Assembly: GCA_029378245.1 (NCBI GenBank)
Contig: JARKIF010000018.1
Location: 310,001-374,000, forward strand
Direction: 5' to 3'
DNA length: 64,000 nucleotides
Source of the DNA: Roridomyces roridus
Taxonomy: Eukaryota; Basidiomycota; Agaricomycetes; Agaricales; Mycenaceae
Under the pieces are notes generated by a model. The model worked only from the letters and a program-made list of their open reading frames with translations, was not told the origin of the DNA and did not search any database. Position numbers and translations under genes: made by a program. Shown piece by piece: positions 32,914-43,743 of the stretch (position 1 is the stretch's first letter; the number at the start of each line of letters is the position of its first letter).

Positions 32914-34111
32914 ATGAGCCTCCAAGGCACTCCGTCCATCCCGTACTCAGATTATTTTGCCCTCCACGTCCCGTACGTTTCCTATGCAGGAGGCCCATCC
33001 CTCCAGGCGACCCACAAACCCGGACCCAGCACAATAAACTTGATCCAGAGCATGGAAATCACCGGCCAAGTCAATGAAATTACGCCTCTGCTGGATCGAG
33101 TGAAAATTGCCATCGACAAACTTCCTCCAATCCTTCCAGAAATGGCCTACACACCAGTCTTGATCAATGAGGCATCGGTCTCGTATGTCATTTTTGTCGT
33201 GTTTCTATTTCACGATCCCTGATTATATTAACAGCGATGCGTATACCACCAATGTGTTAGTTCCCGTATGGCGATTCTTAAATACCTACCTGAAATCGCT
33301 ATTCGACAACATCTACGCCGAGACCGGTGTCAGGTTTCATGTTAATATCAGAGCCCAACCGAAGGTAGAAGGAGGTGATGCGTCTGCGTTTGTCCCTTGA
33401 GTCTGGTTACTGACGTGCAGTAAGACTCCACACGCTGCGATCACCACCTCGTGTTGGAGGTCAAGAAACACCAGGATGAAGTGGACAAAGACGACGACCC
33501 TGATGCCTTCAAAATTGTTGATTACGTTGCCGCGAAGGATTTCCGCCAGAGACTCCGTGAACGAGTCGCCTGGAATCAGGCGAATCCTGGAGCGAGTTCA
33601 GAAGAACTCGAAGGAGCACCTGCCTACCCAGCACTGGCACTCGCCATTGTCGAGGAAAAAGTACGTATCTGAGACTTCGAGTCCGACGATTCTACATTTT
33701 CATAGCCGACCTCATCGCATAGAAGGCAAACACAATTGACCTAGCGGCTTTTCATCCGGCGGGCCTCAACTCCGTGGGCACGGCGTCAAGAAATCTATCG
33801 CTGTTCCTGCCCCAAGTCGGCCGGTGTGTTCTGACCATAACATATCTGCTTCCGGCATCGCTCACAATGAATACTTTAGATATAGTCATCTCGCTCATTG
33901 CGAGCTCGTCATTCTCACCGACTATTTAACGACCGTGCTTTTGCACGTGGACGTCAAGGAAGTGGGGGGAGGGCCGCTTTTGGAGCTCAAAGTGAATGTG
34001 TCGCAGGACAACCTCTCTCCGCGCCTCAAAATTACTACGATGGCCTTCGTTCGGTTACAGGCAGTAGGGTTGTTAGATTCCGCATTCGACATTGAAAAGT
34101 TTGTGGTTTAA
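32914..34111 (+). CDS. Unknown protein A1, possible PD-(D/E)XK nuclease-like fold
   Basis: I do not recognise this gene by name. Five or six exons joined by short introns read from MSLQGTPSIPYSDYF to FDIEKFVV. The most notable segment, formed by splicing at about 33374-33427, is DSTRCDHHLVLEVKKHQ. Its D...ExK spacing fits a restriction-endonuclease-like core. After it come LRERVAWNQANPG, YPALALAIVEEK and CELVILTDYLTTVLLHVDV, the last like the 'local-ligand' strands seen before kinase domains in some fungal proteins. Protein A2 (37435-38615) is a diverged paralogue with the same order of blocks. The stop overlaps the antisense GPI8 copy. Nuclease function is only a suggestion from one motif. 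Confidence 0.6.
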
Positions 34112-35590
34112 TATACAGTGTACACTGTTGTATCCATCCTTGTCAATGACCCCGCATTCTTGTCTGGGCTTCCCAGGAGAAGGACGGCTGAAAGATGGTG
34201 CGAGCGAAAGTCCATACATAGCTTTCTACTCCCTACCCAACCAACAAGAGCCCCGAGTAGCACGACGCCTCCCCACGTACGCAACGTCCGCCAGCTCTCA
34301 TCTTGAACCCCAGTTTCTGTGGTGAATGAAGCAGCAGCCACACGGGGTCGCGTGTCGGCCACAGGAACGCTCTCCGGGCCGTCAGGGCCTGAAAAGGGGG
34401 TCGTAGACTCTTGCACTTCGACTTGCGCGACGCCACCGAAAAAGTCGGTGATGAGCACCTCGTCCAGCGGGCGCCGGAAGAGATCCGCACGCACTCCGGG
34501 GTCAGACGAGATCTTGACTGGGTCGTAAGAGTCGAACTACGAGGATTCTCAGTTTGGAATCAAAGACGAAACAGAGACCGTACTAAATCGCGCATGGTCT
34601 GGTGCGACGATTTGTTAATGCGCTCCATGTACTCGAGCACATAGTGCGTATAACGGTCAATGATGTGGACGCCAAGGTCGTTGTCATTCTCATACTGTGC
34701 GACTGTCAGTGTGTGCTGGTTGGAAGTAGTCGCATTACCGAGTAGGAGTTTTGGTCGAGTTTGGCAGAGCCAGTGGCAAGGATGTTGGGAGAATAGAATT
34801 TGGTGTACATGGTATTCGCCTGGCAAGTGTCGATCATGAAAAAAATTTCGTTGTACCGTTTTTTCTGCCACATCTGCTCAAAAGCATCCGCAATGTCGAA
34901 CGCGCTTATCTCTTCATTATCCTGGAACTTGAGGAACTCGTTTCCGCCATGCCCCGTCATGTACACAAACACATTCGAGTTGGCGTCGGTCAGCAGGCGC
35001 TTGGACCGAGGAACGGAGGGCTCCATCCTGCCTGAAGATTCTGAGAGACCGGTAAGGAAAGAGAAAACAAGGTACCAGTCAGGACGCGGATGAAATTCTC
35101 GATAGCCGCGGTAGTCAACCACAATGTTATCCCCGTAGAGATCCAGACCACGGCCAGGGCTGGCATACACGCTCCCGGGAAATTTGTTGCGCGGATTGCA
35201 CGCAGCGTCATCGGCAAGCATGAGGATAATATTCGAGTCGGGGATGCCAAGGCGCTTGACGGTGCGGTACCTGCACGCTCAAATAGGGATTCCAAGAAAG
35301 ATTCGTGCCACGAACATTCCAAGTGCATTCGCCATATGCTGGGCGAGAGCCAGCGCAGCAGCATATCAGCGCGTACAACGGACCCTGTAGTTGAACCAAT
35401 AGCGTGACGAACAGACGAGGACGGCCCAGTTGTTGGTGTGATTAGAGGTGGGTTTACCGAAAAAGTCGCCGACGAGTTGTTCATGAGAGGCGAGAGTCCT
35501 CCAGGACCAGCTGAAGAGAAGCAAGGGCACGAGTTTGGATGAAACCCAGAAAGTGTAGCCTGCGCCAAGCCAGCAGACTGGTGACGTCAC
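34108..35590 (-). pseudogene. Second, rearranged copy of GPI8 (GPI transamidase catalytic subunit)
   Basis: The segment 34183-35526 is an inverted copy, about 95% identical by eye, of 43766-45122. The catalytic His (MTGHGGNE) and Cys (IDTCQANT) are both kept. Compared with the parent it lacks 11 bases (gaggtcactgt, missing at about 35101), which should break the frame in the exon coding DYRGY. If the following 44-base intron is not removed the frame is restored, with about 11 extra residues. The parent's promoter, start codon and first residues are not included; a fresh ATG at 35590 supplies a different hydrophobic start. The parent's stop is lost and the frame runs to 34108 over the A1 stop. 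It may be a pseudogene or a neo-form. Confidence 0.85.
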
Positions 35591-35613
35591 GGAGTAAACA
35601 ATCTTTCCTCCTC

Positions 35614-36676
35614 ATGAGCCTCATAACTGAGTACTTCACCGAAAATCCCCGCGCCGTGAATCTCTCCGATCCATTGGCTGTCAAAAAGTACCACGCTCAG
35701 CTGGTGACCGACAGGAGAGCTGCGTTGCTCAAAGGGTTTACCACGAACATGCGTTTTAATCTGGACGTCGTAGTCCCCCCGCCTAACCCCAAACCCGGCG
35801 CTCGACATCCCCCAGCCCTTCCTTCGAACGTGCCCATACCGTTTCGTCTCTCCGAGCCCTTGCAATCCGGTCTCGACGAGAACTCTCAGGTATGGACGGC
35901 CATGACGGAGCTTCCCGGCGCGTCAACCACGGTCGTCTTCAAGATCCTTCAGCCGTCCATGTGCAGATATCCCGAACACCCGAGAGCATCCTGGGCTCTT
36001 CACGTGTTTCCTGAACATTTGGCCAAGGCGGAGGCCTGGGCGTACGGCCGTCTTGCAGATAAACAAGGGCTTCTCATTCCATATTTCTTGGGCCTGCGTA
36101 CCATCACGGCCCCTTCCGGCGAGCGAGCGTGGGTTTTGGTGCTCGAGTACATCCGTGGTACACCATTGCGCTCATACATGGAGTCGGCCACTCCTGACAC
36201 GTCAGTGGATACTTGTAATGTGGTATGCAGTTTCCCTCCTCCAGTTACCGTCTTGCTAATGGCATATCAAGTTCAAACTGTCCATGGACACCCTGAGCGA
36301 ATTCATGGCTGACGGCTGGTGCAATTCCGACGCCGTTCCTCGCAATATCATTGTCACAGGCATGCCCGAGGACCGGAGGGTAGTGCTCATAGATCTCCAT
36401 CAGACTGTTCGATTCGATCCCGCCGCGTATTCGCAATTCGTCCAGGCCAAATGCAGGCTCTATCACGGGATGTGCGACGCCTTGGAGGGTCATACAGGGG
36501 GTCATGCAGGAGAAATCGAAAAGGTCATGGAGAACATACGCTTAGAACTCGCTGCTCCGGAGCATGGCGGTACCGCCCTGCTGCATCACGAATCTCCATC
36601 TCCTGCCCCGCGTTGCCCACAGCACCGTCAATACCCGCACTCGCGGGTTGCTGCGTCAGGTCCAAACCGCCAGTGA
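35614..36676 (+). CDS. Kinase-fold protein K1 (FunK1/aminoglycoside-phosphotransferase-like)
   Basis: Exons 35614-36222 and 36272-36676 give 337 aa. After about 100 residues, kinase landmarks appear: VVFKILQPS (ATP-site lysine), KAEAWAYGRL (possible helix-C glutamate), WVLVLEYIRG (hinge), GWCNSDAVPRNIIV (catalytic loop with D and N, but no HRD histidine) and VVLIDLHQTV (metal-binding Asp in place of DFG). The usual activation segment is very short, as in small-molecule phosphotransferases. Paralogous to K2. The last 38 or so codons are foreign: from 36561 the frame runs antisense through a copied piece of the phosphatase gene. The gene starts 23 bases from the GPI8 copy, divergently. Confidence 0.7.
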
Positions 36677-36917
36677 ACGACTGTGTCTGGGAAAACGCTG
36701 GTGGAAGACTTTCGCGGATATGCCCACCACGCCGACCGCCCGCGGCAACACCATAGTTGGCATTGTGCCCGTGGCCTTGCCCATCGTCGCCATCAGCGGC
36801 AGAAGCCGGTTGCACGCCAATGCTCTTCCCACCGAGCTCCTCCTCCTCGAACGTCATTAGTTCGCTAACGAACCCAATGTTCGGGCTGATGCCCTTGCGG
36901 CGTTCAAGCACAAACTG
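36561..36917 (-). pseudogene. 357-bp fragment of the dual-specificity phosphatase 3' exon
   Basis: This piece matches 40116-40472 with 11 mismatches and no gaps by my count. On the minus strand it codes QFVLERRKGIS-type residues through the Gly/His-rich tail of the phosphatase, without the active-site cysteine. It lies in the same orientation as the source. A short, partly matching repeat of its own interior (ccttgcccatcgtccccatc) follows at 36918-36937. It is the remnant of a tandem duplication that broke inside the phosphatase gene. Confidence 0.9.
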
Positions 36918-37434
36918 CCTTGCCCATCGTCCCCATCAGGCAGAAGCCCATACATTAACTCCTTTTCCAACGCTGTAAGGGGGATGCCGCGAGCGGTCGA
37001 TCTCGACCGCCTCGTGCCCTCTATTCGCCGAAGTCTCACAACGTGGCGGCGCATCGCGGACCAATTGAAGCTCTTGCGCTCAGGGCAGGGACACGCGGCA
37101 ATGTCGACCACTTCTCATCTGTGCTTGGTACGAGGCAGGAACCTTGGATTGCGGTGGACTATCCTGATTACCGGTACTGCTACTGCGACGCGGCATGCAC
37201 CGTGAACAACGATGACTTTGAATGGGCCAAGACATGCATGGAGGCCGAGAATCACTCGAATGCTGTATCCCCTTACTAAGAGGGCTTCAAGAGAAGGATT
37301 CCTTTTCGCCCTCCAGGAAGGGCCTGCTACGCGAAGCCACGACCTCGCGACTCGTTTTGCGAAAGCTGGCTCCTGCGTCTGGTCGGTTATAATCTTCGTG
37401 TGCAGCAAACGGTTCGTCGACACCTCCCGCAACT
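36918..37434. other. Duplication junction and A2 upstream region
   Basis: The junction with the copied phosphatase fragment is at 36917/36918. The rest is related to the A1 upstream region, most clearly at 37079-37107 (against 32521-32549). I see no gene of its own. Confidence 0.6.
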
Positions 37435-38615
37435 ATGAGCGCCCCAGAAACCCCCGCTATCGAGTACTCGCGTTACCTGCGCATGGACATTCCTCACAGG
37501 ATACAGTCCGGCGGGTCTACGTTTAATTTAACACACGAAACCACGGCCGAGACCCGGAGGCTCTACGACTCCTTGATCACCACACTAACGAGGCGCGACT
37601 TCGTGACGCCTCTCTGCGGTTCTATTGATGCTGCGATTGCTGGGAATGTCATCATCCCCGAAGACGAATACAACCCCGACCTGCAAAACGAGCAATGTGT
37701 GGCGTAAGACGGTCTTGGCGACATTGTACTCCAAGGGTGCCTGATGACATTATCCGCCAGGGAGTCTGTGCTGGCCAACGTCCTCGAACAAGTTCGCAAG
37801 GCGCTTGAAACTTGCTATCCCGAACTCTTCACCACGCTGGCAAACATCCCACGGGGCAAATACCGTGTCAGCATTAGGTGTCAACAGAGCCCGGTGAACG
37901 GTACTCTCATCTCTCTACACTGTCCTTGTTGTCGTATTCTGACGAGCACTCAGATTCCACCCGCTGCGATCACCATTTTATTCTCGAATATGATCACCCA
38001 GAGAGTGAGACTCCTCGAGTTCCCCCCTACCACCATGTCGAGGAATTTCTCAATGCCATTTACCGGCGAGTCCGCTGGAACCAAGAAAATCCAGCTGGCA
38101 ATACAGCGGAGGCCCCGCCGTATCCGGCGTTGGCTCTAGTCATCTTAGAAGAAAAAGTGCGGCGTCCCTGGTTCAGTTTCATTCACAAGGGCTCACATCG
38201 AGTCGGCTGCATAGAAGCCCATGACGGTAGATCCGTCTGCATTTCACTCGGACTTTTCAAACGAGGACAAGGTAGGCGAAAGAAATGTCCGACGGTTTGT
38301 TCCGCAAGTGGCGCGGTGTGTTTACTCAAACTCTATTTCCGCTTCCACCCCTCATCGAGTTACAGCTACAGCGTTGCCGCAAAATGTAATCTCGTCATAT
38401 TGACGGATTACCTGCATACCGTATTGTTGGACCTCCACGTCACGGCCAGTGCTATTGACGCCATTATCTGCGAACATGCGGATCATACCGTCGTCCGCGA
38501 AGATGCGTTGGCTGCACGCTATAAAATCTTTGCGGCGGTGCTGCTTCGTTTGCACGCAGCAGGCCTCTTGGATGAGGAATTTTCCCCAGTCGTTGTCGCG
38601 GTGGATAGGGCTTGA
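37435..38615 (+). CDS. Unknown protein A2, paralogue of A1
   Basis: It starts MSAPETPAIEYSRYLRMDIP; the first intron is 37704-37760. The blocks follow A1 in order: DSTRCDHHFILEYDH (after an intron at about 37904-37967), AIYRRVRWNQENPAG, YPALALVILEEK, and CNLVILTDYLHTVLLDLHV near the end. The lysine of the A1 ExK motif is replaced (ILEYD), so if A1 is nuclease-like, A2 may be inactive. The N-terminal third is hard to align with A1, so divergence is strong. It sits 169 bases upstream of K2 on the same strand, repeating the A-then-K order. Confidence 0.6.
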
Positions 38616-38784
38616 TATAATTTATGTATGTATGACAAAATAACCTCTGACTCGTTTGCTTGGATGCAACGTTGAACATTTGCGAGACGACTCAGACGAG
38701 CGGCTTGATTTGTAAGGACTCCGAGGAGTGATCCGTGACCCGACTCGTGACTCCGACTCTCCGTGCCACTTTCATCAACCAACC

Positions 38785-39740
38785 ATGCCCGTCGAGTCCT
38801 ACATCCCAAATAGCCACCCCGTCGATCTCTCTAATCGCCAGGCCGTCGCAGAGTACCATTCTCAGCTGGTGGCCGATCGACGTGCAGCGCTACTCAGCGG
38901 GTTTACTGCAGACCTGCGTTTTGAGTTGGACATCGCAAAACCCCCTCGTAATCCCGGCGCTCGACATCCCCCAGCACTTCCTTCGAACGCGCTCATCACG
39001 TTTCGTCTCGCTGAAGCTCTGCAATCCGGGCCTGGAAAACACTCTCAGGTGTGGACAGCCATAGCGGAGCTTCCTGGTGGCACACCGACCACCGTCGTGT
39101 TCAAAATCCTTCAGCCGTCCATGTGCGAATATCCTGAAGAGGCGGATCCTTATTACTGGGCGGATTATGAGTTCCCTGGACATCTCGCTGAGGGGGAGGC
39201 ATGGGCGTACGACCATCTTGCACAGAAACAAGGCCTCCTCATTCCGTATTTCTTGGGCATGCGTACCATCATCGCACCCTCCGGCGAGCGAGCGTGGGTT
39301 CTGATGCTCGAGTACATCGCCGGTGGCATGTCTTTGCGCTCATACATTCAGTCGCCCGGTAGAACGTTGGCCGATACTTGCAATGTGGTAGGCAGTTTCC
39401 TCAGCTTTACATGCTTCCTACTTATAGCCGCGTCCAGATTCGACTTTCTATCGAAACCTTGACTGAATTCATGGCGGACGGCTGGTGTAACCTCGACGCC
39501 GTTCCTCGAAATGTCATTGTCACGGGAACGCCAGAGGCGCGTAGAATATTGCTCATAGATCTGACTTACACTGTTCGATTACGAGCCGAGGAGGAGGAAT
39601 ATCAGCGCGTCGCCGCGAGACGCAAGCTTTTTAATGACATATATTATGCCTTGGAGGATCATACGGGAGAACTGGAACAGTTCATGCAGACCATAGGTTC
39701 ACAAGTCCGTTCTCGCCGCCCCGCGCCTCCGAGACTGTAG
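38785..39740 (+). CDS. Kinase-fold protein K2, paralogue of K1 with an intact C-terminus
   Basis: Exons 38785-39387 and 39438-39740 give 301 aa. The second exon uses the later acceptor CGTCCAG, which keeps the frame. Landmarks match K1: VVFKILQPS, EGEAWAYDHL, WVLMLEYIAGG, GWCNLDAVPRNVIV and ILLIDLTYTV. DNA identity with K1 is about 85% where I compared them, far below that of the nearby phosphatase fragment. The end (RSRRPAPPRL) shows what K1 lost. Catalytic residues are kept in both copies, which suggests selection for a phosphotransferase activity; target unknown. The same-strand pairing with A2 suggests joint function. Confidence 0.7.
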
Positions 39741-40031
39741 CTTCATGTGTCTTGCCCAAGATTCAGTTAGTTGTGTATGTATGTAGTGGGCAGAAAGAAA
39801 ACCGATGAATATATCATAATATATGTAACCTAACCTATCATACCCAGCAAAAGAAGGATAAATGACGGGCCCGCGGCTGCGAGCGAAGGGGTATATGTAC
39901 AGGAATGCGGCACAAGCCTTCCGATACCGCTGTCTGGCGGTAGAAGCCCATCCGCGGCGCGGCGCGCCAACCCAGCACCACGGCACACACATGGCCGCAA
40001 GCACACAAATGCACCACCACACTCGCCTACG

Positions 40032-42316
40032 TCACGAATACGCCGAACTCTCAAGCCCGGCTTTGCTCACGCGACGCATCGGTTGCAACGTGGTCTCGTC
40101 CACCGGGGCACGCCGAGCATGACGGTACCGCCCTGCTGCATCACGAATCTCCATCTCCTGCCCCGCGTTGCCCACAGCACCGTCAATACCCGCACTCGCG
40201 AGTTGCTGCGTGAGGTCCAAACCGCCAGTAAACGACTGTGTCTGGGAAAACGCTGGTGGAAGGCTTTCACGGATATGCCCACCGCGCCGACCGCCCGCGG
40301 CAGCACCATAGTTGGCATTGTGCCCGTGGCCTTGCCCATCGTCGCCATCAGCGGCAGAAGCCGGTTGCACGCCAATGCTCTTCCCACCCAGCTCCTCCTC
40401 CTCGAATGTCATTAGTTCGCTAACGAACCCAATGTTCGGGCTGATGCCCTTGCGGCGCTCAAGCACAAACTGATACGCGCGCGAGAGCGTCCAGTGGTTC
40501 GCATGGATGAGGTAGGCCATCACAGCAGTGACAGAGCGGCTCTTTCCCGCTTTGCAGTGCACATATGTCGCCGCAGAATGCAGCCGTGCGTCGTCTATTA
40601 AAGAGATGAGCATCCGCGTCACAAACAAAGCAAAATTAACTGACCGAGAATCTCGCAGACCTCGTGCACGCCTCGAGCAATGTTCTCCTCCTCAACCGTA
40701 TCCCGCATCGGAATTTTGTGATACTTGAATACGGTACGCAAATTGAGGCCGTGGTCGTCGTCGCATTCGGCAGCGATGTTGAGGATGCGTCGGACACCGA
40801 GCGTCTGCAGCGCCGCGACATGTTCTGGCGTCGTAAGCTCCGGACCGAGGAAGAGGAAATTGGGTAGGATTGTGCTGATGGTGAACTCGGGGAACGGCTC
40901 TTCCGTCGTCGGAGGATCGTCGGGACGCGCGGTGGGAGGCGGGTCACCGAAGCCACGAGCAAAGCTGAAACCGTTGGCACCGACGCGGGGCGTGTGGGGA
41001 GGGGTGAAATACGCCGTCGGAAACTCGTCCGTGCTGGAGAGCGGGGAAGATAGTGTCCAGGGCGTCGATGGAGAAGAGCCTGCGTGTGAAGGCGATGGCG
41101 GCGCCAGAGCAATTGTGTTTGCCTTGAGGGGCATGGTCCGCACCTGGAGCTTCAGGCGTTCGGCGGACTTTGTGTCGAGCTTGCGCAGGTTGGGAGCTGA
41201 GGGGCGGCGCATGGGAGGAGGGGGTCGTCGGAAGCCCACTTGTGAGGGCGGGGGAGATGGTGTGGCATCCACGATGTTAATTGGGTTAGCGGAAGAGGAC
41301 GAGGAAATGACGGAGGACATGACGGGGAGAGGCGACCGTGGCGGCTGCGCATTGAGGTTAACCGCTAGGTTCGGGGCGGCGGATGTTAGATCGAACGAGG
41401 AGCGGCTGTCAATCTCGGGCAGCACTTTCGATTGTGAAGCAGCGTGGGTGTCGAGTTGGAATAGCCCTGTACCATGCTGTTGTTCATAGTCACCACCGGT
41501 AAGGATGAGAGTTTCGAGGTCGGGATGATGCCCCGCCGACGAAATTCCACCCTTCAAATAATCGACACTGCCATAAGTGAGCAGTGGCACCATGACGGGC
41601 AGCAAGGAAAGGTCTTCCTCCTCTGCGTAGATGATGATGTCTCCATCCCATGGCCCTCCCGGGTTCAGCAGTGTATCCCAATCCCGCTTGCCCTGCTCCG
41701 TGGTGACATACTGCCGCAGGGCGTCAAGGGACTGGAATGGCGTCTTTTTAGAACGCTTCATGATGAGGGAGGGAATGGCGATGTTTATGCTATGGCGGAT
41801 GTGGAAGGCCACATGAGCTGCCGGCGGACGAGTATCGATCAAGAGTGGTCGTCGGGGTGCGCATAGTCGGTCGTAGAGCGTGCCGGGCTCAATGGGCTGG
41901 GACTTGCGAGGTGTGGAAGGGGCTGGTGGAGTCGTCCCAATGAATCGCGCGCTCAGCGGTGCTTCACCGGCTGGGGTGAAATACGAGGATATGCTCGAGG
42001 CGGGACTGCTGCTGGAAGGCTCCCAAGGAGAAGTATCTCCGAGCTTGACCTTCAACGAGCCGGATGAACGTATTGGCCGTAGTCGCAGGTTCTGCTGGAC
42101 GTTCTGTCTCAGCTGTTCGAGGCGCGCCAGAGACCTGGCAATGTCCGTCTCGTCGTCGGAGAGGGGATCAGGTGAACTGAGGTCCCCCGCAAGGTCGAGG
42201 CCCTCGTCGTCCTCGAGTTCGAGAGGTTGCGGAGATTCGAGCTCGAGGTCGACATTGGCTGGCCTGGCAGGAGCCTGAAGAGTGAGATTTGGCGGTCGAC
42301 CTCTTCGAGCAGCCAT
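40032..42316 (-). CDS. Rhodanese-like plus dual-specificity phosphatase (MAP kinase phosphatase)
   Basis: It should remove phosphate from Tyr and Thr of a MAP kinase. Exons 40645-42316 and 40032-40594 with one 50-base intron give 744 aa. An N-terminal rhodanese/CH2-type domain (LLIDTRPPAAHVAFHIRHS to GDIIIYAEEE) is followed by a long Pro/Ser-rich linker with potential docking sites. The phosphatase domain runs from FLFLGPELTTPEHVAAL through LNIAAECDDDHG to the active site VHCKAGKSRSVTAVMAYL (cysteine 571) and GISPNIGFV. The tail is Gly/His/Gln-rich. ATG at 42316 (MAARRGRPP) is preferred over 42331. Yeast Msg5-type enzymes are the closest functional group. Its 3' exon was partly copied to 36561-36917. 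Confidence 0.9.
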
Positions 42317-42382
42317 ACCAAGATCGTACAAATAAAAGTCAATCCAATTTACTATTTGATTTCGCTACTACATGCTGCAACT

Positions 42383-43544
42383 TCAAGGTATCTCCTGCAT
42401 TTTCGCCTGCCGTGCTTTCCTTCGCGAGTAGATATATGCCGGTCGCGCTAGTTTCAAATAAGCAGAGTTCAAAGACGAGGTATGGCAAGTTCACCTGCTA
42501 TCATCAAACGCCGAATGTAAAAGAAAGAAAGCACCGTGACGACGGCCGTAACTGCGATGACGCCCTTCTGGACGTGGCTGCTCTTCTTGCTGTCTAAACT
42601 CGAGTGAGCATATGATTCTGGGAAGAGGGCTGCACATACCGCTTTCTAGCGCCACGCCAACATATACAATCGCCAGTTGCTTCGGTAACGAGACTACTGC
42701 AGCGACGAGGAAGATCCAGAACGGCATGCCACAGGTGGAGAAAATTGCGGTGGTTAGATGGGGCGGTATTGAGGAGTAGCGGATTATGATGGCTATACGC
42801 AGCCCGCCTTCACGGACCACGCGGGCAAGTGTCCCGTATTGCAGATTTGAGAGTTCCATCTTTTGGCCCCTAGCGCGACAGCAGGATTTGAAGATAAAAT
42901 AGGTCCCAATCTCGCCCAGAATCGTGCCGGCTGCGAGTTTTCAGAGGAGGTCAAGTTTAAAGGCAGAAAATATCTACCAGCGGCGATGCCGAATCCGGGG
43001 CCTTTTCGTATAAGTCGAGAGGGATGAACATGGAAGGAGATTACCTAGACCCCAGACCAAACCGACCAACAGGTACAGAATTTCCTGGCCAAAAAATGGT
43101 GGAATTGAAAGGACGATGAGGACGGCAATAGGAATAAGCCATCCGGCGCGCAAGCTACACATATTGTTGAGCAGACAAAAAAGAAGCAACAATGCACCAA
43201 CCCATGAAGCCAATTCGAGACGGGTTTGAGCGCGTTGATGATTTTGTCGTGAAAAGCCTCGATGAGGATTATAACCGCTACGACAACGACCAGAACGAGA
43301 ACGATTTCTGGGCAACGTTCAACAGTGTGAGCCACAGTGGCTTGGAGAGCTCACTCAGCCACTCCTTCCGTGATTTAGCGGAGAACCACTCTTTGATGGT
43401 GTTCTTTCGCGAGAGAATTTCTTGTTCGCTGGGCGTTGGACTCGGTGTTCGTGAAATCTCGGGTTTGGGAGCAGTTTCATCGCTGGAGGCATAGACTGGC
43501 ATGGAATAATACGTGGGCTTTGGTGCTGCGAGGTGGGTAGACAT
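42383..43544 (-). CDS. TVP38/TMEM64-family (VTT/DedA domain) membrane protein
   Basis: It is a Golgi/ER multi-span protein of the VTT domain group, whose relatives move lipids between leaflets. It starts MSTHLAAPKPTYYSMPV at 43544. A disordered N-terminus and the pre-helix KEWLSELSKPLW are followed by spans FIVVVAVIILIEAF and WLIPIAVLIVLSIPPFFGQE, then GLVWGLG, GTILGEIGTYFIFKSC and REGGLRIAIIIRYSSIPPH. SLPKQLAIVYVGVALESG and the last span GVIAVTAVVTVLSFFYI complete the fold, and the basic tail YSRRKARQAKM ends at 42383. About five introns. The I.RYS.IP.H block is the family signature. Confidence 0.88.
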
Positions 43545-43658
43545 GGTGGAGGAGAGCAGGTCAATTTAGGTCGATGATGTCAGAGAGGGCGCATTTTTCT
43601 TTCGAGTCTGAGGCTTCTCCACACCGGGAAGATGGTCACTTGGAGCGCGGGTCGGTTC

Positions 43659-43665
43659 TATTTAA
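43659..43665 (+). promoter_or_regulatory. TATA-like element of GPI8
   Basis: TATTTAA lies 79 bases before the GPI8 ATG. It is outside the duplicated segment, so the second GPI8 copy did not take it along. Confidence 0.4.
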
Positions 43666-43743
43666 AGACAAATGAGACATGGATGCGTCGTGGAAGATGA
43701 AGGCAAGACAAAGGCAAGATCAGAGATGTCGGAATGCTGAGTA

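Noticed and set aside
40725..41489. 254-codon plus-strand ORF
   Set aside because: It is the shadow of the phosphatase linker on the minus strand.
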